A DNA stretch of 64,000 bases from positions 434,001 through 498,000 of the forward strand of contig NZ_JAGIPG010000004.1 of assembly GCF_017877055.1 (NCBI RefSeq). The letters run 5' to 3'. Made by a program: the position numbers and the translations under genes. Positions 51,677 to 59,395 of the stretch are shown here, one piece after another. This DNA comes from Neorhizobium galegae. GTDB taxonomy: Bacteria; Pseudomonadota; Alphaproteobacteria; Rhizobiales; Rhizobiaceae. Numbering within the stretch: position 1 is the stretch's first letter; every line of letters starts with the position of its first letter. The notes under the pieces are model-generated. The model was not told where the DNA came from. It did not search any database and saw nothing but the letters and a program-made list of their open reading frames with translations.

Positions 51677-52393
51677 ATGGACCGATCCATGCCCACGATT
51701 CTGATCGTCGATGACGATGCCGACATAAGGCAGCTCGTTGGCGATCTGCTGTCGCGCGAAGGTTTTGCCGTCGAGGCGGCCGAGGATGCGCGCGCCATGG
51801 ACGAGGTGCTTCTGCGGCGTGAGCCGGACCTGATGATCCTGGATCTGATGATGCCTGGCGAAGACGGCCTCTCGGTCTGCCGGCGCATCCGTGCAACGCG
51901 GCCGTTGCCGATCCTGATGCTGACCGCGAAAAGCGACGAGACCGACCGCGTCGTCGGCCTCGAACTCGGGGCCGACGACTATCTTGTCAAACCGTTCGGC
52001 CCCCGCGAACTCTTGGCGCGCGTCCGGGCACTGTTGCGCCGCACCGCCCCCCAGGTATTTCAGCGGCCGAGCCGACGTTACGCCTTCGATCGTTTCGTCG
52101 CCGATCTCGATGCACGCCAGCTCGAAGCCGGGTCGGAAGGCGTCGTTTCACTGACGAGTGGAGAGTTCGAACTTCTCTCTTGCTTCGTGATCAGGCCGCG
52201 CCGGGTTCTCTCGCGTGACCAGATTCTTGACTGGACCCACGGCCGCACCGCCGATCCCTTCGACCGCACTGTCGATATTCTCGTCTCGCGGCTGCGCAAG
52301 AAACTCGAAGCGGCAAGCCCTGGCAGCAATCTGATCAGTACCGTGCGCAACGGCGGTTATCTGCTGACGGTGCCGGTGCGGCAGATGACATGA
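51677..52393 (+). CDS. OmpR-family response regulator
   Basis: A 238-residue regulator from the ATG at 51677: receiver domain with DDDAD near residue 12, phospho-acceptor Asp in LMILDLMMPGEDG near 56, the conserved Lys in DYLVKPFGPREL, and a C-terminal winged helix (VSLTSGEFELLSCFVIRPRR, DRTVDILVSRLRKKLEAA). It overlaps the sensor kinase gene by 4 bases. The divergent envelope-protein cluster at 49226-51472 is a plausible target. The signal is unknown. Confidence 0.93.
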   Translation: MDRSMPTILIVDDDADIRQLVGDLLSREGFAVEAAEDARAMDEVLLRREPDLMILDLMMPGEDGLSVCRRIRATRPLPILMLTAKSDETDRVVGLELGADDYLVKPFGPRELLARVRALLRRTAPQVFQRPSRRYAFDRFVADLDARQLEAGSEGVVSLTSGEFELLSCFVIRPRRVLSRDQILDWTHGRTADPFDRTVDILVSRLRKKLEAASPGSNLISTVRNGGYLLTVPVRQMT

Positions 52394-53736
52394 TGTTTCG
52401 CTTGAGCCTTTCCAGGCGGCTCATCGCAATCGGAGGGGCGGGTTTCCTGGCGCTCTGGATTGTGCTGATTTCGTTCTACTATCTTGCCAACGGCCTTAGC
52501 CGCACCGCGTCCAACCCGCCGCCCGGCCAGATTGCCGCCATCGTCACGCTTTTGAAGAGCGAACCTTCCGCCCGTTGGCCGGCGCTGATCGACGCGGTGA
52601 GCTCGCCAATCCTCGATCTGAGTGTTGTCGAGATTGATTTGGCGCCAGAAAATGCCCTCGATCTCTGGGAGGATCCGGGCTACGGAATCTATCGAGAGGT
52701 TCTCGGCGACGACCTGCTGTCGATCCGCCTTCTGGTTCCGGAGCGCAGGTTCCGGCGGCCGCGTCTGTTTCAGGGCGTGCTCAATCCCGTCCAGTTCCGG
52801 CTCCGTCTTTCGCCGGATCGGGTGCTGGTGATGGAAACCCGCACGCCCTTCATCGTCTCCTGGTTCGGCCTGCCGGCGGGGCTCGGCGCTGGGTTGATCG
52901 GGACGTTGTTCGCCGTCGCGGCGCTGATCGTTCTGCATCGGGAAATCCGCCCGCTAACCCGGCTCGCCGCCGTCGTCGATCGGATCGACCCCGTCGGGGC
53001 GCCCATCGTGCTGCCGAAGCTGAAAGGTGCAGCGCCCGAAACTCAGGCGCTGCTCAAGGCCTTTGATCGGTTGCAGACACGCCTGCATGCGATCGTCCGA
53101 GCCAGGTTGGCGCTGATTGGCGGTATCCAGCACGACGTGCGCACGTTCGCGACCCGACTGAGGCTTCGCGTCGAGCACATCCCGAACGAGACGGAACGGG
53201 AAAAGGCCGCAGCCGACATAGACGATATGATCGAGCTTCTCGACAATGCGCTACTGGCCGGCCGCGCCGGTGTCGGAGCTCTGGACGAGGAACTCCTCGA
53301 CCTCATGCCGCTTTTGGGGGCGGAGGTAATGGACCGCCGGGCTGCAGGGGCGCGCATCACCTTGGCCACCCTTCCGCCCGAGACGGCACTGGTAATTGGC
53401 GATCGTCTGGCACTGCGGCGGGTATTCGCAAACCTGATCGACAACGCGCTCAAATACGGCGGTGCGGCGCATCTGGCGATTGTGATCGAGGCGGAGTGGC
53501 TGCGAGTGACGATCGACGACGAGGGATCGGGCATTCCAGCCGATTGGCGCGAGTTCCTGACGGAGCCCTTCGTGCGTCTGGAACCCTCCCGTGCCCGCAA
53601 GACCGGCGGGGCCGGTCTTGGCCTCGCCGTCGCCCGCAATCTAGTGGAAGCCCATGGGGGCACACTGGAAATCGACGATGCACCGGGCGGGGGCGCGAGG
53701 CTGAGCGTCCGGCTTTATCTATTCGGCAGCCGATGA
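52390..53736 (+). CDS. Membrane sensor histidine kinase
   Basis: A 448-residue kinase: an N-terminal helix (LIAIGGAGFLALWIVLISFY), a periplasmic domain of about 110 residues, a second helix (LGAGLIGTLFAVAALIVL), HAMP, the H-box IGGIQHDVRTFATRLRLRVE and a HATPase with NLIDNALKYGG, GSGIP and GAGLGLAVARN. It is the partner of the upstream regulator. Periplasmic sequence gives no clue to its ligand. Confidence 0.92.
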   Translation: MMFRLSLSRRLIAIGGAGFLALWIVLISFYYLANGLSRTASNPPPGQIAAIVTLLKSEPSARWPALIDAVSSPILDLSVVEIDLAPENALDLWEDPGYGIYREVLGDDLLSIRLLVPERRFRRPRLFQGVLNPVQFRLRLSPDRVLVMETRTPFIVSWFGLPAGLGAGLIGTLFAVAALIVLHREIRPLTRLAAVVDRIDPVGAPIVLPKLKGAAPETQALLKAFDRLQTRLHAIVRARLALIGGIQHDVRTFATRLRLRVEHIPNETEREKAAADIDDMIELLDNALLAGRAGVGALDEELLDLMPLLGAEVMDRRAAGARITLATLPPETALVIGDRLALRRVFANLIDNALKYGGAAHLAIVIEAEWLRVTIDDEGSGIPADWREFLTEPFVRLEPSRARKTGGAGLGLAVARNLVEAHGGTLEIDDAPGGGARLSVRLYLFGSR

Positions 53737-53978
53737 GGTCGCCCTTCAGGATCGGCGTGGGGATGGTTGGATTGGCTCCGGTCTCTGAGCTGCGATCCAC
53801 GAAGGACGGTTAGATGAGGGAAACGGCGGCGGGTTTCGTTGCTGGGTGCTGGGAGTGCTCGGATTTGTGGCTCCGCCCGTCCTTTGCATCTCGTAGCCTG
53901 CGGTTTCGCAGTCTACCAATATGCAACGAACCACCGATCGCCAGATTAAACCTGAGAAATTCGGGGCGCTGAAGCATA

Positions 53979-55856
53979 TTATTGCGGGAGTCTACTGGGT
54001 GCACCGGACCGTTGATCGAACGTTGGCTTGATCCTCAGCGCCCGAAGAGCATTTAGGATAACGGCCACATCGATCAGTTCCTGGAGCAGAGCCCCCTGCA
54101 CGGGCGTCAAATATCCAAGTGCGGCTGCGATCATTCCGCAGATGGACATTCCGATTCCAGCTACCACGCTCTCCAGCGCGATACGTCGCGAGCGTTTTGC
54201 TATTTCAATGCCTGGGAGCAAGCGGTCCAGGTGGTCGACCAGAAGTACGATATCCGCCGCCTCTGCGGAGGCGGCGGCCCCCCGGGCGCCCATAGCAACC
54301 CCAATATCGGCGGCAGCAAGAGCTGGCGCATCGTTAACCCCGTCGCCGACCATCATGACCGGCCCATTCTTGCGCTCTGTTAATACCAGCAGAACTTTCT
54401 GGTCCGGTGTGAGGTCAGAGCGGACTGCGTCCAGCCGCAACCCTTTGGTCACCGTCTCAGCGACCGCCCGGCGGTCACCAGTCGCCAGCAAGATGCGGCT
54501 GATGCCTAACCGCCGTAGACCCGCGATGAGCTCCGCGGTGCCGGATCGCAGCGCGTCCGCCATGGTGAGATACCCCGCGATCCTGTTATCAACCGCAAGG
54601 GCGACGACCACGGTCCCCGCCGTCATGGCCAGGCTCCCTGTCGGCTTAACGCCGACCTTCGTACTCACGAAGGCGACGCCTCCTACGGCGACCTCCCGGC
54701 CGGCGACTGTTCCGGAAAGGCCTTCACCGGCCCGTTCGCTCACATGTTCCGGGACAGGCAGCACGACCCGTTGTCGGTGTGCTGCCGCGACAATCGCTTG
54801 GGCCATCGGGTGTTTCGACGCCTGTTCCAGAGCGGCCGCGAAGTAAAGAACCTCGCCTTGTGACATGCCGTTGTGGGTTTCGATGGAAACGATCTGCGGT
54901 CGTCCATCTGTCAGTGTACCGGTCTTGTCGAGGATCAACGTGCTGATCCCTGCCAAAGCCTCCAGGGGCTTTGCTCCTTTGATGAGGACGCCGAAGTGTG
55001 CCGCTCGAGACAGACCAGCCACCAAAGCCACTGGAACTGCAAGTATCAGCGGGCATGGTGTTGCCACGACCAGAACAGCCACCGCGCGAATGGGATCACC
55101 GGTGAGCCACCAAGCCGCTGTCGATAATGCGATGGTGACGGCCAGAAACAGCAGGGAATACCGGTCGGCCAGCCGGGCCATCGGCGCCTTGGATGCCTGA
55201 GCTGCCTCGACCAGCCGGACGATGCCGGCATAGGTGCTGTCTGCCGCACGATGCCGGACCCGCAGGTCAAAAGCATCGCCGGCATTGGTCGACCCACTCA
55301 TTGCTTCCTGACCATGCTCCAGTCGTACAGGCATGGGTTCGCCGGTCAGCGCCGATTTGTCGAGGATCGCCCGCGGGCTTTCGATGTCACCGTCTGCCGG
55401 CACGACGGCGCCCTGGTGGATCATCAGCAGATCGCCCGGTTCGATATCCTGCAATCCGATCTCTTCGAGGCCGTCTTTGGTGTGACGCGTGGCGGATCTC
55501 GGCACACGCGAGAGGAGTGCACTCATTTCGCGCCTTGCACGCCCCTCGGCAAAATTCTCCAGAAAGGTCCCACCAGAATACATGACGGCAACGACGGATG
55601 CTGCGAGCGTTTCCCCGAACAGCAATGCCGCCGACATTGAAAGTGCCGCCACGATGTCCAGTCCGACCTCTCCACGCCAGAGACCGTGTAGGATTTCGAT
55701 GATTAGTGCGGCAAGAACCGGGATGACGCCCGCTTGCCACGCGAGTTTGGCCGCATCGGCCCTATCAAAAGCATAAAGAACCAGCCCGAGCGCAAGACCT
55801 GACGCAGCCAGGATTAGTAGTGCAGACTTCAAGCGGTCGGAGTTCGGATAGAACAT
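53979..55856 (-). CDS. P-type heavy-metal ATPase with TPCPL ion-path motif
   Basis: A 625-residue P1B-type pump from the ATG at 55856. It lacks N-terminal metal-binding domains. Motifs: TGEPMPV, TPCPLILAVPVALVAGLSRA near residue 265 (CPL instead of CPC), DKTGTLTDGRPQ near 305, and GDGVNDAPAL near 503. The CPL motif and GDGVNDA fit zinc/cadmium/cobalt-like or uncharacterised subgroups rather than copper pumps. A longer reading to 56045 has no ribosome site. It ends an FNR-box-driven operon (OsmC, VIT, ATPase), so a role in microaerobic metal handling is likely. Confidence 0.88.
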   Translation of the reverse strand: MFYPNSDRLKSALLILAASGLALGLVLYAFDRADAAKLAWQAGVIPVLAALIIEILHGLWRGEVGLDIVAALSMSAALLFGETLAASVVAVMYSGGTFLENFAEGRARREMSALLSRVPRSATRHTKDGLEEIGLQDIEPGDLLMIHQGAVVPADGDIESPRAILDKSALTGEPMPVRLEHGQEAMSGSTNAGDAFDLRVRHRAADSTYAGIVRLVEAAQASKAPMARLADRYSLLFLAVTIALSTAAWWLTGDPIRAVAVLVVATPCPLILAVPVALVAGLSRAAHFGVLIKGAKPLEALAGISTLILDKTGTLTDGRPQIVSIETHNGMSQGEVLYFAAALEQASKHPMAQAIVAAAHRQRVVLPVPEHVSERAGEGLSGTVAGREVAVGGVAFVSTKVGVKPTGSLAMTAGTVVVALAVDNRIAGYLTMADALRSGTAELIAGLRRLGISRILLATGDRRAVAETVTKGLRLDAVRSDLTPDQKVLLVLTERKNGPVMMVGDGVNDAPALAAADIGVAMGARGAAASAEAADIVLLVDHLDRLLPGIEIAKRSRRIALESVVAGIGMSICGMIAAALGYLTPVQGALLQELIDVAVILNALRALRIKPTFDQRSGAPSRLPQ

Positions 55857-55981
55857 GGTTTTCTTTCCTCGCCGTTTGAGAGAACCCCGATTGTTTTTTT
55901 CTGTTGTGACACATCCAGCAGGGCTTTTGGGCGATGCAGTACCGGAAATCAGTGGCTGGCGGCGGGATGAGGACAGGCGAC

Positions 55982-56677
55982 TTATCCTGCGGAACCGAAG
56001 AGCGCTCCGATTCCCGCGGTCAACGCCATTGCAAAGGCACCCCAAAAGGTGACCCGGACGGTCGCTTTCAAAACGTTGGCGCCGCCGGCTCTAGCTCCAA
56101 CTGCTCCCAGGAGCGCGAGAAAGAGAAGCGAAGCGATCGAGACTGTCATCACGAGGCTATGCGATGGTGCGACCAACACCAAGCCAAGGGGCATCGCAGC
56201 TCCAACAGCGAAGGTGAGGGCGGATGTCAGAGCAGCGACGACAGGCCGCGCCGTCGTGACTTCCGAGATGCCGAGTTCGTCTCGTGCATGCGTTTCGAGT
56301 GCGTCCTTTTGCATCAACTGGTCGGCAACACGCCGCGCCAATTCGATCTCGACGCCGCGTTTGACATAAAACTGGGCAAGCTCCTCGCGTTCGGCTTCTG
56401 GTTGGGTCGCGAGCTCATGCCTCTCGCGGGCAAGATCTGCCTGTTCGGTGTCTGACTGAGAGCTAACCGACACATATTCGCCGGCCGCCATCGACATGGC
56501 GCCAGCCACCATTCCCGCCACGCCGGCGACCAATATTTCGGAGCTTTCAGCAGAGGCCGAGGCGACACCGACGATCAGGCTAGCCGTCGAGACGATACCG
56601 TCGTTGGCACCAAGGACTGCCGCCCTAAGCCAACCGATACGGGATACGAGATGGTTCTCATGATGCAACCGGCTCAT
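55982..56677 (-). CDS. VIT1/CCC1-family Fe2+/Mn2+ transporter
   Basis: A 231-residue membrane protein with about five helices and the family motifs LRAAVLGANDGIVSTASLIV, GMVAGAMSMAAGEYVSVSSQ and PLGLVLVAPSHSLVMTVSIA. The glutamate-rich cytosolic segment (ERHELATQPEAEREELAQFY) binds metal in this family. It exports or stores Fe/Mn. Its start overlaps the end of the OsmC gene by 4 bases. Confidence 0.92.
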   Translation of the reverse strand: MSRLHHENHLVSRIGWLRAAVLGANDGIVSTASLIVGVASASAESSEILVAGVAGMVAGAMSMAAGEYVSVSSQSDTEQADLARERHELATQPEAEREELAQFYVKRGVEIELARRVADQLMQKDALETHARDELGISEVTTARPVVAALTSALTFAVGAAMPLGLVLVAPSHSLVMTVSIASLLFLALLGAVGARAGGANVLKATVRVTFWGAFAMALTAGIGALFGSAG

Positions 56678-57078
56678 GACTTCCTCTTGATGGTACCATC
56701 AAGGTGCGTCGCTGCGGCCACGGTGTTTGAGATCATGCCGTATTTCAGCACGTTCTTGTGGCGCAATTCCAGCCGCCTATCGCTCTCATTGCTGTCGACG
56801 ACGAGTCCATAGTCGATCGAGATGATGCGGGGAGGGTTCTCTTGTCGGACTGCATCGGGGCTGACCTCGACACCGCCGAGTTTGAAATCCAGCATGGGTG
56901 TGACGTGCTCAATTCTTTTCACCAAGCGGTAGCCGATTGCGGCGAGCAGCAATTCGGCCGGATTGAAGGCGTCAGGAGAACCTGAGAGCCCCGACTCCAG
57001 CTGGATCTCGGCCGTCCTCGCATTGGCGACGCTGCCTTCGGCATTGATCCTTCGCGCTGCAATCCGGTAATCCAGCAT
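56674..57078 (-). CDS. OsmC-like protein lacking the catalytic cysteines
   Basis: A 134-residue OsmC/Ohr-fold protein: FNPAELLLAAIGYRLVKRIE and RHKNVLKYGMISNTVAAAT cover the two family blocks. In OsmC peroxidases a Cys stands in the first block (GACL-like) and another in the second; here they are Tyr (GYRL) and Ala/Thr, and the protein has no Cys at all. Thiol peroxidase activity is therefore not expected; a binding role is possible. It is the first gene after the FNR box at 57150. Confidence 0.85.
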   Translation of the reverse strand: MLDYRIAARRINAEGSVANARTAEIQLESGLSGSPDAFNPAELLLAAIGYRLVKRIEHVTPMLDFKLGGVEVSPDAVRQENPPRIISIDYGLVVDSNESDRRLELRHKNVLKYGMISNTVAAATHLDGTIKRKS

Positions 57079-57149
57079 TTTATGTCCTACTCAAAACCCG
57101 CCTGTGATTGCCACAGCGCAGAGGCTAGCACGAGGCGTCAGTGTCGGGC

Positions 57150-57163
57150 TTGACCCGGATCAA
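57150..57163. promoter_or_regulatory. FNR/FixK box for the osmC-like/VIT/ATPase operon
   Basis: TTGACCCGGATCAA has TTGAC and ATCAA halves, 5/5 on the right and one T-to-C on the left, with a 4-base spacer. The centre is about 78 bp upstream of the OsmC-like start at 57078 on the minus strand. It points to oxygen control of the metal operon by FixK/FnrN. Confidence 0.78.
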
Positions 57164-57283
57164 TAGTAAAGTGATGCCGCGAGAAGCACCATTCCTGAAC
57201 CGCCTGCTCAGCAACCGGGGCTCTAAGCCGAGCAGACGAATACCGAGAGTGATCGTGCAGACCCGTATGTCGAATGACCGGCC

Positions 57284-57297
57284 TTGACGAAAGTCAA
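57284..57297. promoter_or_regulatory. FNR/FixK box for the universal stress protein gene
   Basis: TTGACGAAAGTCAA is a perfect palindrome of TTGAC and GTCAA with a 4-base spacer. It is centred about 63 bp before the ATG at 57354. It is one of the two best FNR-family sites in the window. Confidence 0.82.
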
Positions 57298-57353
57298 TGT
57301 GATGCGCCCTCGGCCCGCCTACATTGGTTTCACCATATCTGGAGGAGCTGGCA

Positions 57354-58166
57354 ATGCCATTTACAACCGTCCTATGCGTCACCCGGAGCGACGCAGGTGA
57401 TGCCGACCTCGATGCCGCCGTGAAATTCGCCCGATCCGCATCTGCGCATCTGTCGGTCTTGCTGATTTCTGTCGCTCTCCCTCCGCCGGTCGGGGTGCAG
57501 GCGGAAAGTGTCTCCAGGGCTTGGCAGAAAGAACGGGAAACCGATCAAAAGAAGCTTCGGGCACGAGCCGCAGTGGTCGAAGATTTGTTAAGTGGCGGAA
57601 CGATTGCCCACGATGTTACGGAAATCTACACGGACCTCCTCCACGTCGATAACGCGGTGGGTGAACAGGCGCGCTACGCCGACCTGGTCATTCTGGGGCC
57701 TCATCTCATAACTGACCCCATGCTGAGAAACGCGGCGCTCGACGGCGCCCTTTTCCATTCCGGCGTGCCGGTGCTTCTGGTTCCCGATGGAGCAACTCCC
57801 ACGATCGAATCTGCCTCAGTCATACTGGCGTGGAATAATTCCATCGAGGCCGCCCAAGCTGTTAAAAGAGGTCTACCACTCCTAAAATCTGCCCGTCGCG
57901 TTTATGTGGTTACAGTTGATGATCAAGCTGTGCCCCCTGAGCTTTCAGCCTACCTGATGCGGGCGGGCGTCAAGTTCAGCGTCCACGTGTTGGAGAGCGG
58001 CGGTCGAACAGTCGGTGCGGCAATCAATGAGTTTGGCGACGAGGTCGCGGCGGATCTGATCGTGATGGGCGCATACGGTCATTCCCGTCTGCGTGAGCGC
58101 ATCCTCGGCGGCGTCACGTGGTGCATGATCGAAAACCCCGAGCGACCGGTTTTGCTCGCGAGATGA
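57354..58166 (+). CDS. Universal stress protein (tandem UspA type)
   Basis: A 270-residue protein from the ATG at 57354 (GGAGGAGCTGGC in front), long enough for two Usp domains. The second ends with the nucleotide-binding pattern DLIVMGAYGHSRLRERILGG then ENPERPVLLAR. Tandem Usp proteins are classical FNR/FixK targets in rhizobia. It is divergent from the OsmC/VIT/ATPase operon with FNR boxes for both directions. Confidence 0.9.
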   Translation: MPFTTVLCVTRSDAGDADLDAAVKFARSASAHLSVLLISVALPPPVGVQAESVSRAWQKERETDQKKLRARAAVVEDLLSGGTIAHDVTEIYTDLLHVDNAVGEQARYADLVILGPHLITDPMLRNAALDGALFHSGVPVLLVPDGATPTIESASVILAWNNSIEAAQAVKRGLPLLKSARRVYVVTVDDQAVPPELSAYLMRAGVKFSVHVLESGGRTVGAAINEFGDEVAADLIVMGAYGHSRLRERILGGVTWCMIENPERPVLLAR

Positions 58167-58453
58167 CGCCATTCAGCTAGGCTGCAACAGTCGATGCCAC
58201 AACGCTCGGGCTCAGACGCTCTCGGTTATCATAAGAATGAAGTGGCTTGCCAGCGGCTTTGGTTGGAGGCATTGGTGGTCCACAACTCCTCCGCCAGTCA
58301 AATCCCGTCACCACCGTTTGTGGCCCTTGCTCGGCCCCGGATCAGGCTGTGACTCCGGCGCGCATCGATGGCAGAGGTCAGCGACATAGCTTCCGGTTCC
58401 AACGGTGACGCGTAGCGTGACTTTGCAGAACCGGATAGGAAGTCGGCGCCTGG

Positions 58454-59395
58454 TCAACGAGTAAACAAACCACACCCGGTCCCTTTCGGCTGGCCGTGCT
58501 TGAGGAAGAGGACAGACAGCCCAAGCCTTTCGGCGAGCGAAACACCGCGCACCTCGCCGAGAACCATCATCGCCGTCGCCCAGGCGTCGGCGCTCATGCA
58601 ATCGCGGCCGATAACGGTTGCCGATGCCGGAGAATGCATGAGCGGCATTCCCAGACGCGGATCCATTGTGTGTGAGAAGCGGTGTCCGCCGACATCGACC
58701 CAGTGTCGGTAATCGCCGGATGTGGCGACGGCGGTATCGTGAAGTTCGAGAATGGAGTGCGGGGCACGCATTTCGAAGTCGGGCATTTCAACGGCGACAG
58801 TCCAGCCGCGACCGTCGGGCTGTATGCCGAGCGCTCGCAACTCACCGTCGATGGCGAAGAGGCCGGCTTCGATACCGTGTTCGCGCGCAGCCTCCGCCAA
58901 CTGATCGACACCATATCCCTTGGCGATACCATTGAGGTCGAAGCGCATGTTTGCGTGCTTGCGGGCCCGTCCGGTGCCTTTGTCGAGTTCCAGGACCTCA
59001 TGGGCCGGGCGACGGCTCACAAGGCGGGCGGCCTTGATCCGGTCTTCGTTCGCCTCCACCGGCCCGAAACCCCAAGCGGCGACGGCATCACCCATGCCGA
59101 TATCGAAGGCGCCATCAGAGGCGCGGCCGACGGCAAGACCCGCTTCCAGCACGGTGAGCAGCCGCGCTGGCAGCGCCATCCATTCGCCCGGTCTTGCCGC
59201 GTTCAGGCGGTTGAGATCGCTGTCCGGCTTCCCGGTCGACATTTGCCGGTCCACGTCGGCCACGGCTTCGGCCATAGCGGCGCGAGCGGCCTCGGCGTCG
59301 AAATCCGCAGGCATGTGGAACAGGGCCGACCAGCGCGTGCCCATGGTCGCTCCGTTCATCGCATGGCGCGTCATGTCAGTAAACGTCTTCGGCAT
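58454..59395 (-). CDS. ApbE-type FAD:protein FMN transferase
   Basis: A 313-residue ApbE-family protein: GATMGTRWSALF, GAFDIGMGDAVAAWGFGP, FDLNGIAKGYGVDQLAEAA, FAIDGELRALG and a C-terminal TATVIGRDC-like SADAWATAMMVLGE. It has no signal peptide, unlike NosX, so it probably acts in the cytoplasm or its leader was lost. It overlaps the flavoprotein gene by 20 bases (GAGGG before ATG 59395; 59374 is an alternative). It may attach FMN to a partner of that flavoprotein. Confidence 0.9.
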   Translation of the reverse strand: MPKTFTDMTRHAMNGATMGTRWSALFHMPADFDAEAARAAMAEAVADVDRQMSTGKPDSDLNRLNAARPGEWMALPARLLTVLEAGLAVGRASDGAFDIGMGDAVAAWGFGPVEANEDRIKAARLVSRRPAHEVLELDKGTGRARKHANMRFDLNGIAKGYGVDQLAEAAREHGIEAGLFAIDGELRALGIQPDGRGWTVAVEMPDFEMRAPHSILELHDTAVATSGDYRHWVDVGGHRFSHTMDPRLGMPLMHSPASATVIGRDCMSADAWATAMMVLGEVRGVSLAERLGLSVLFLKHGQPKGTGCGLFTR

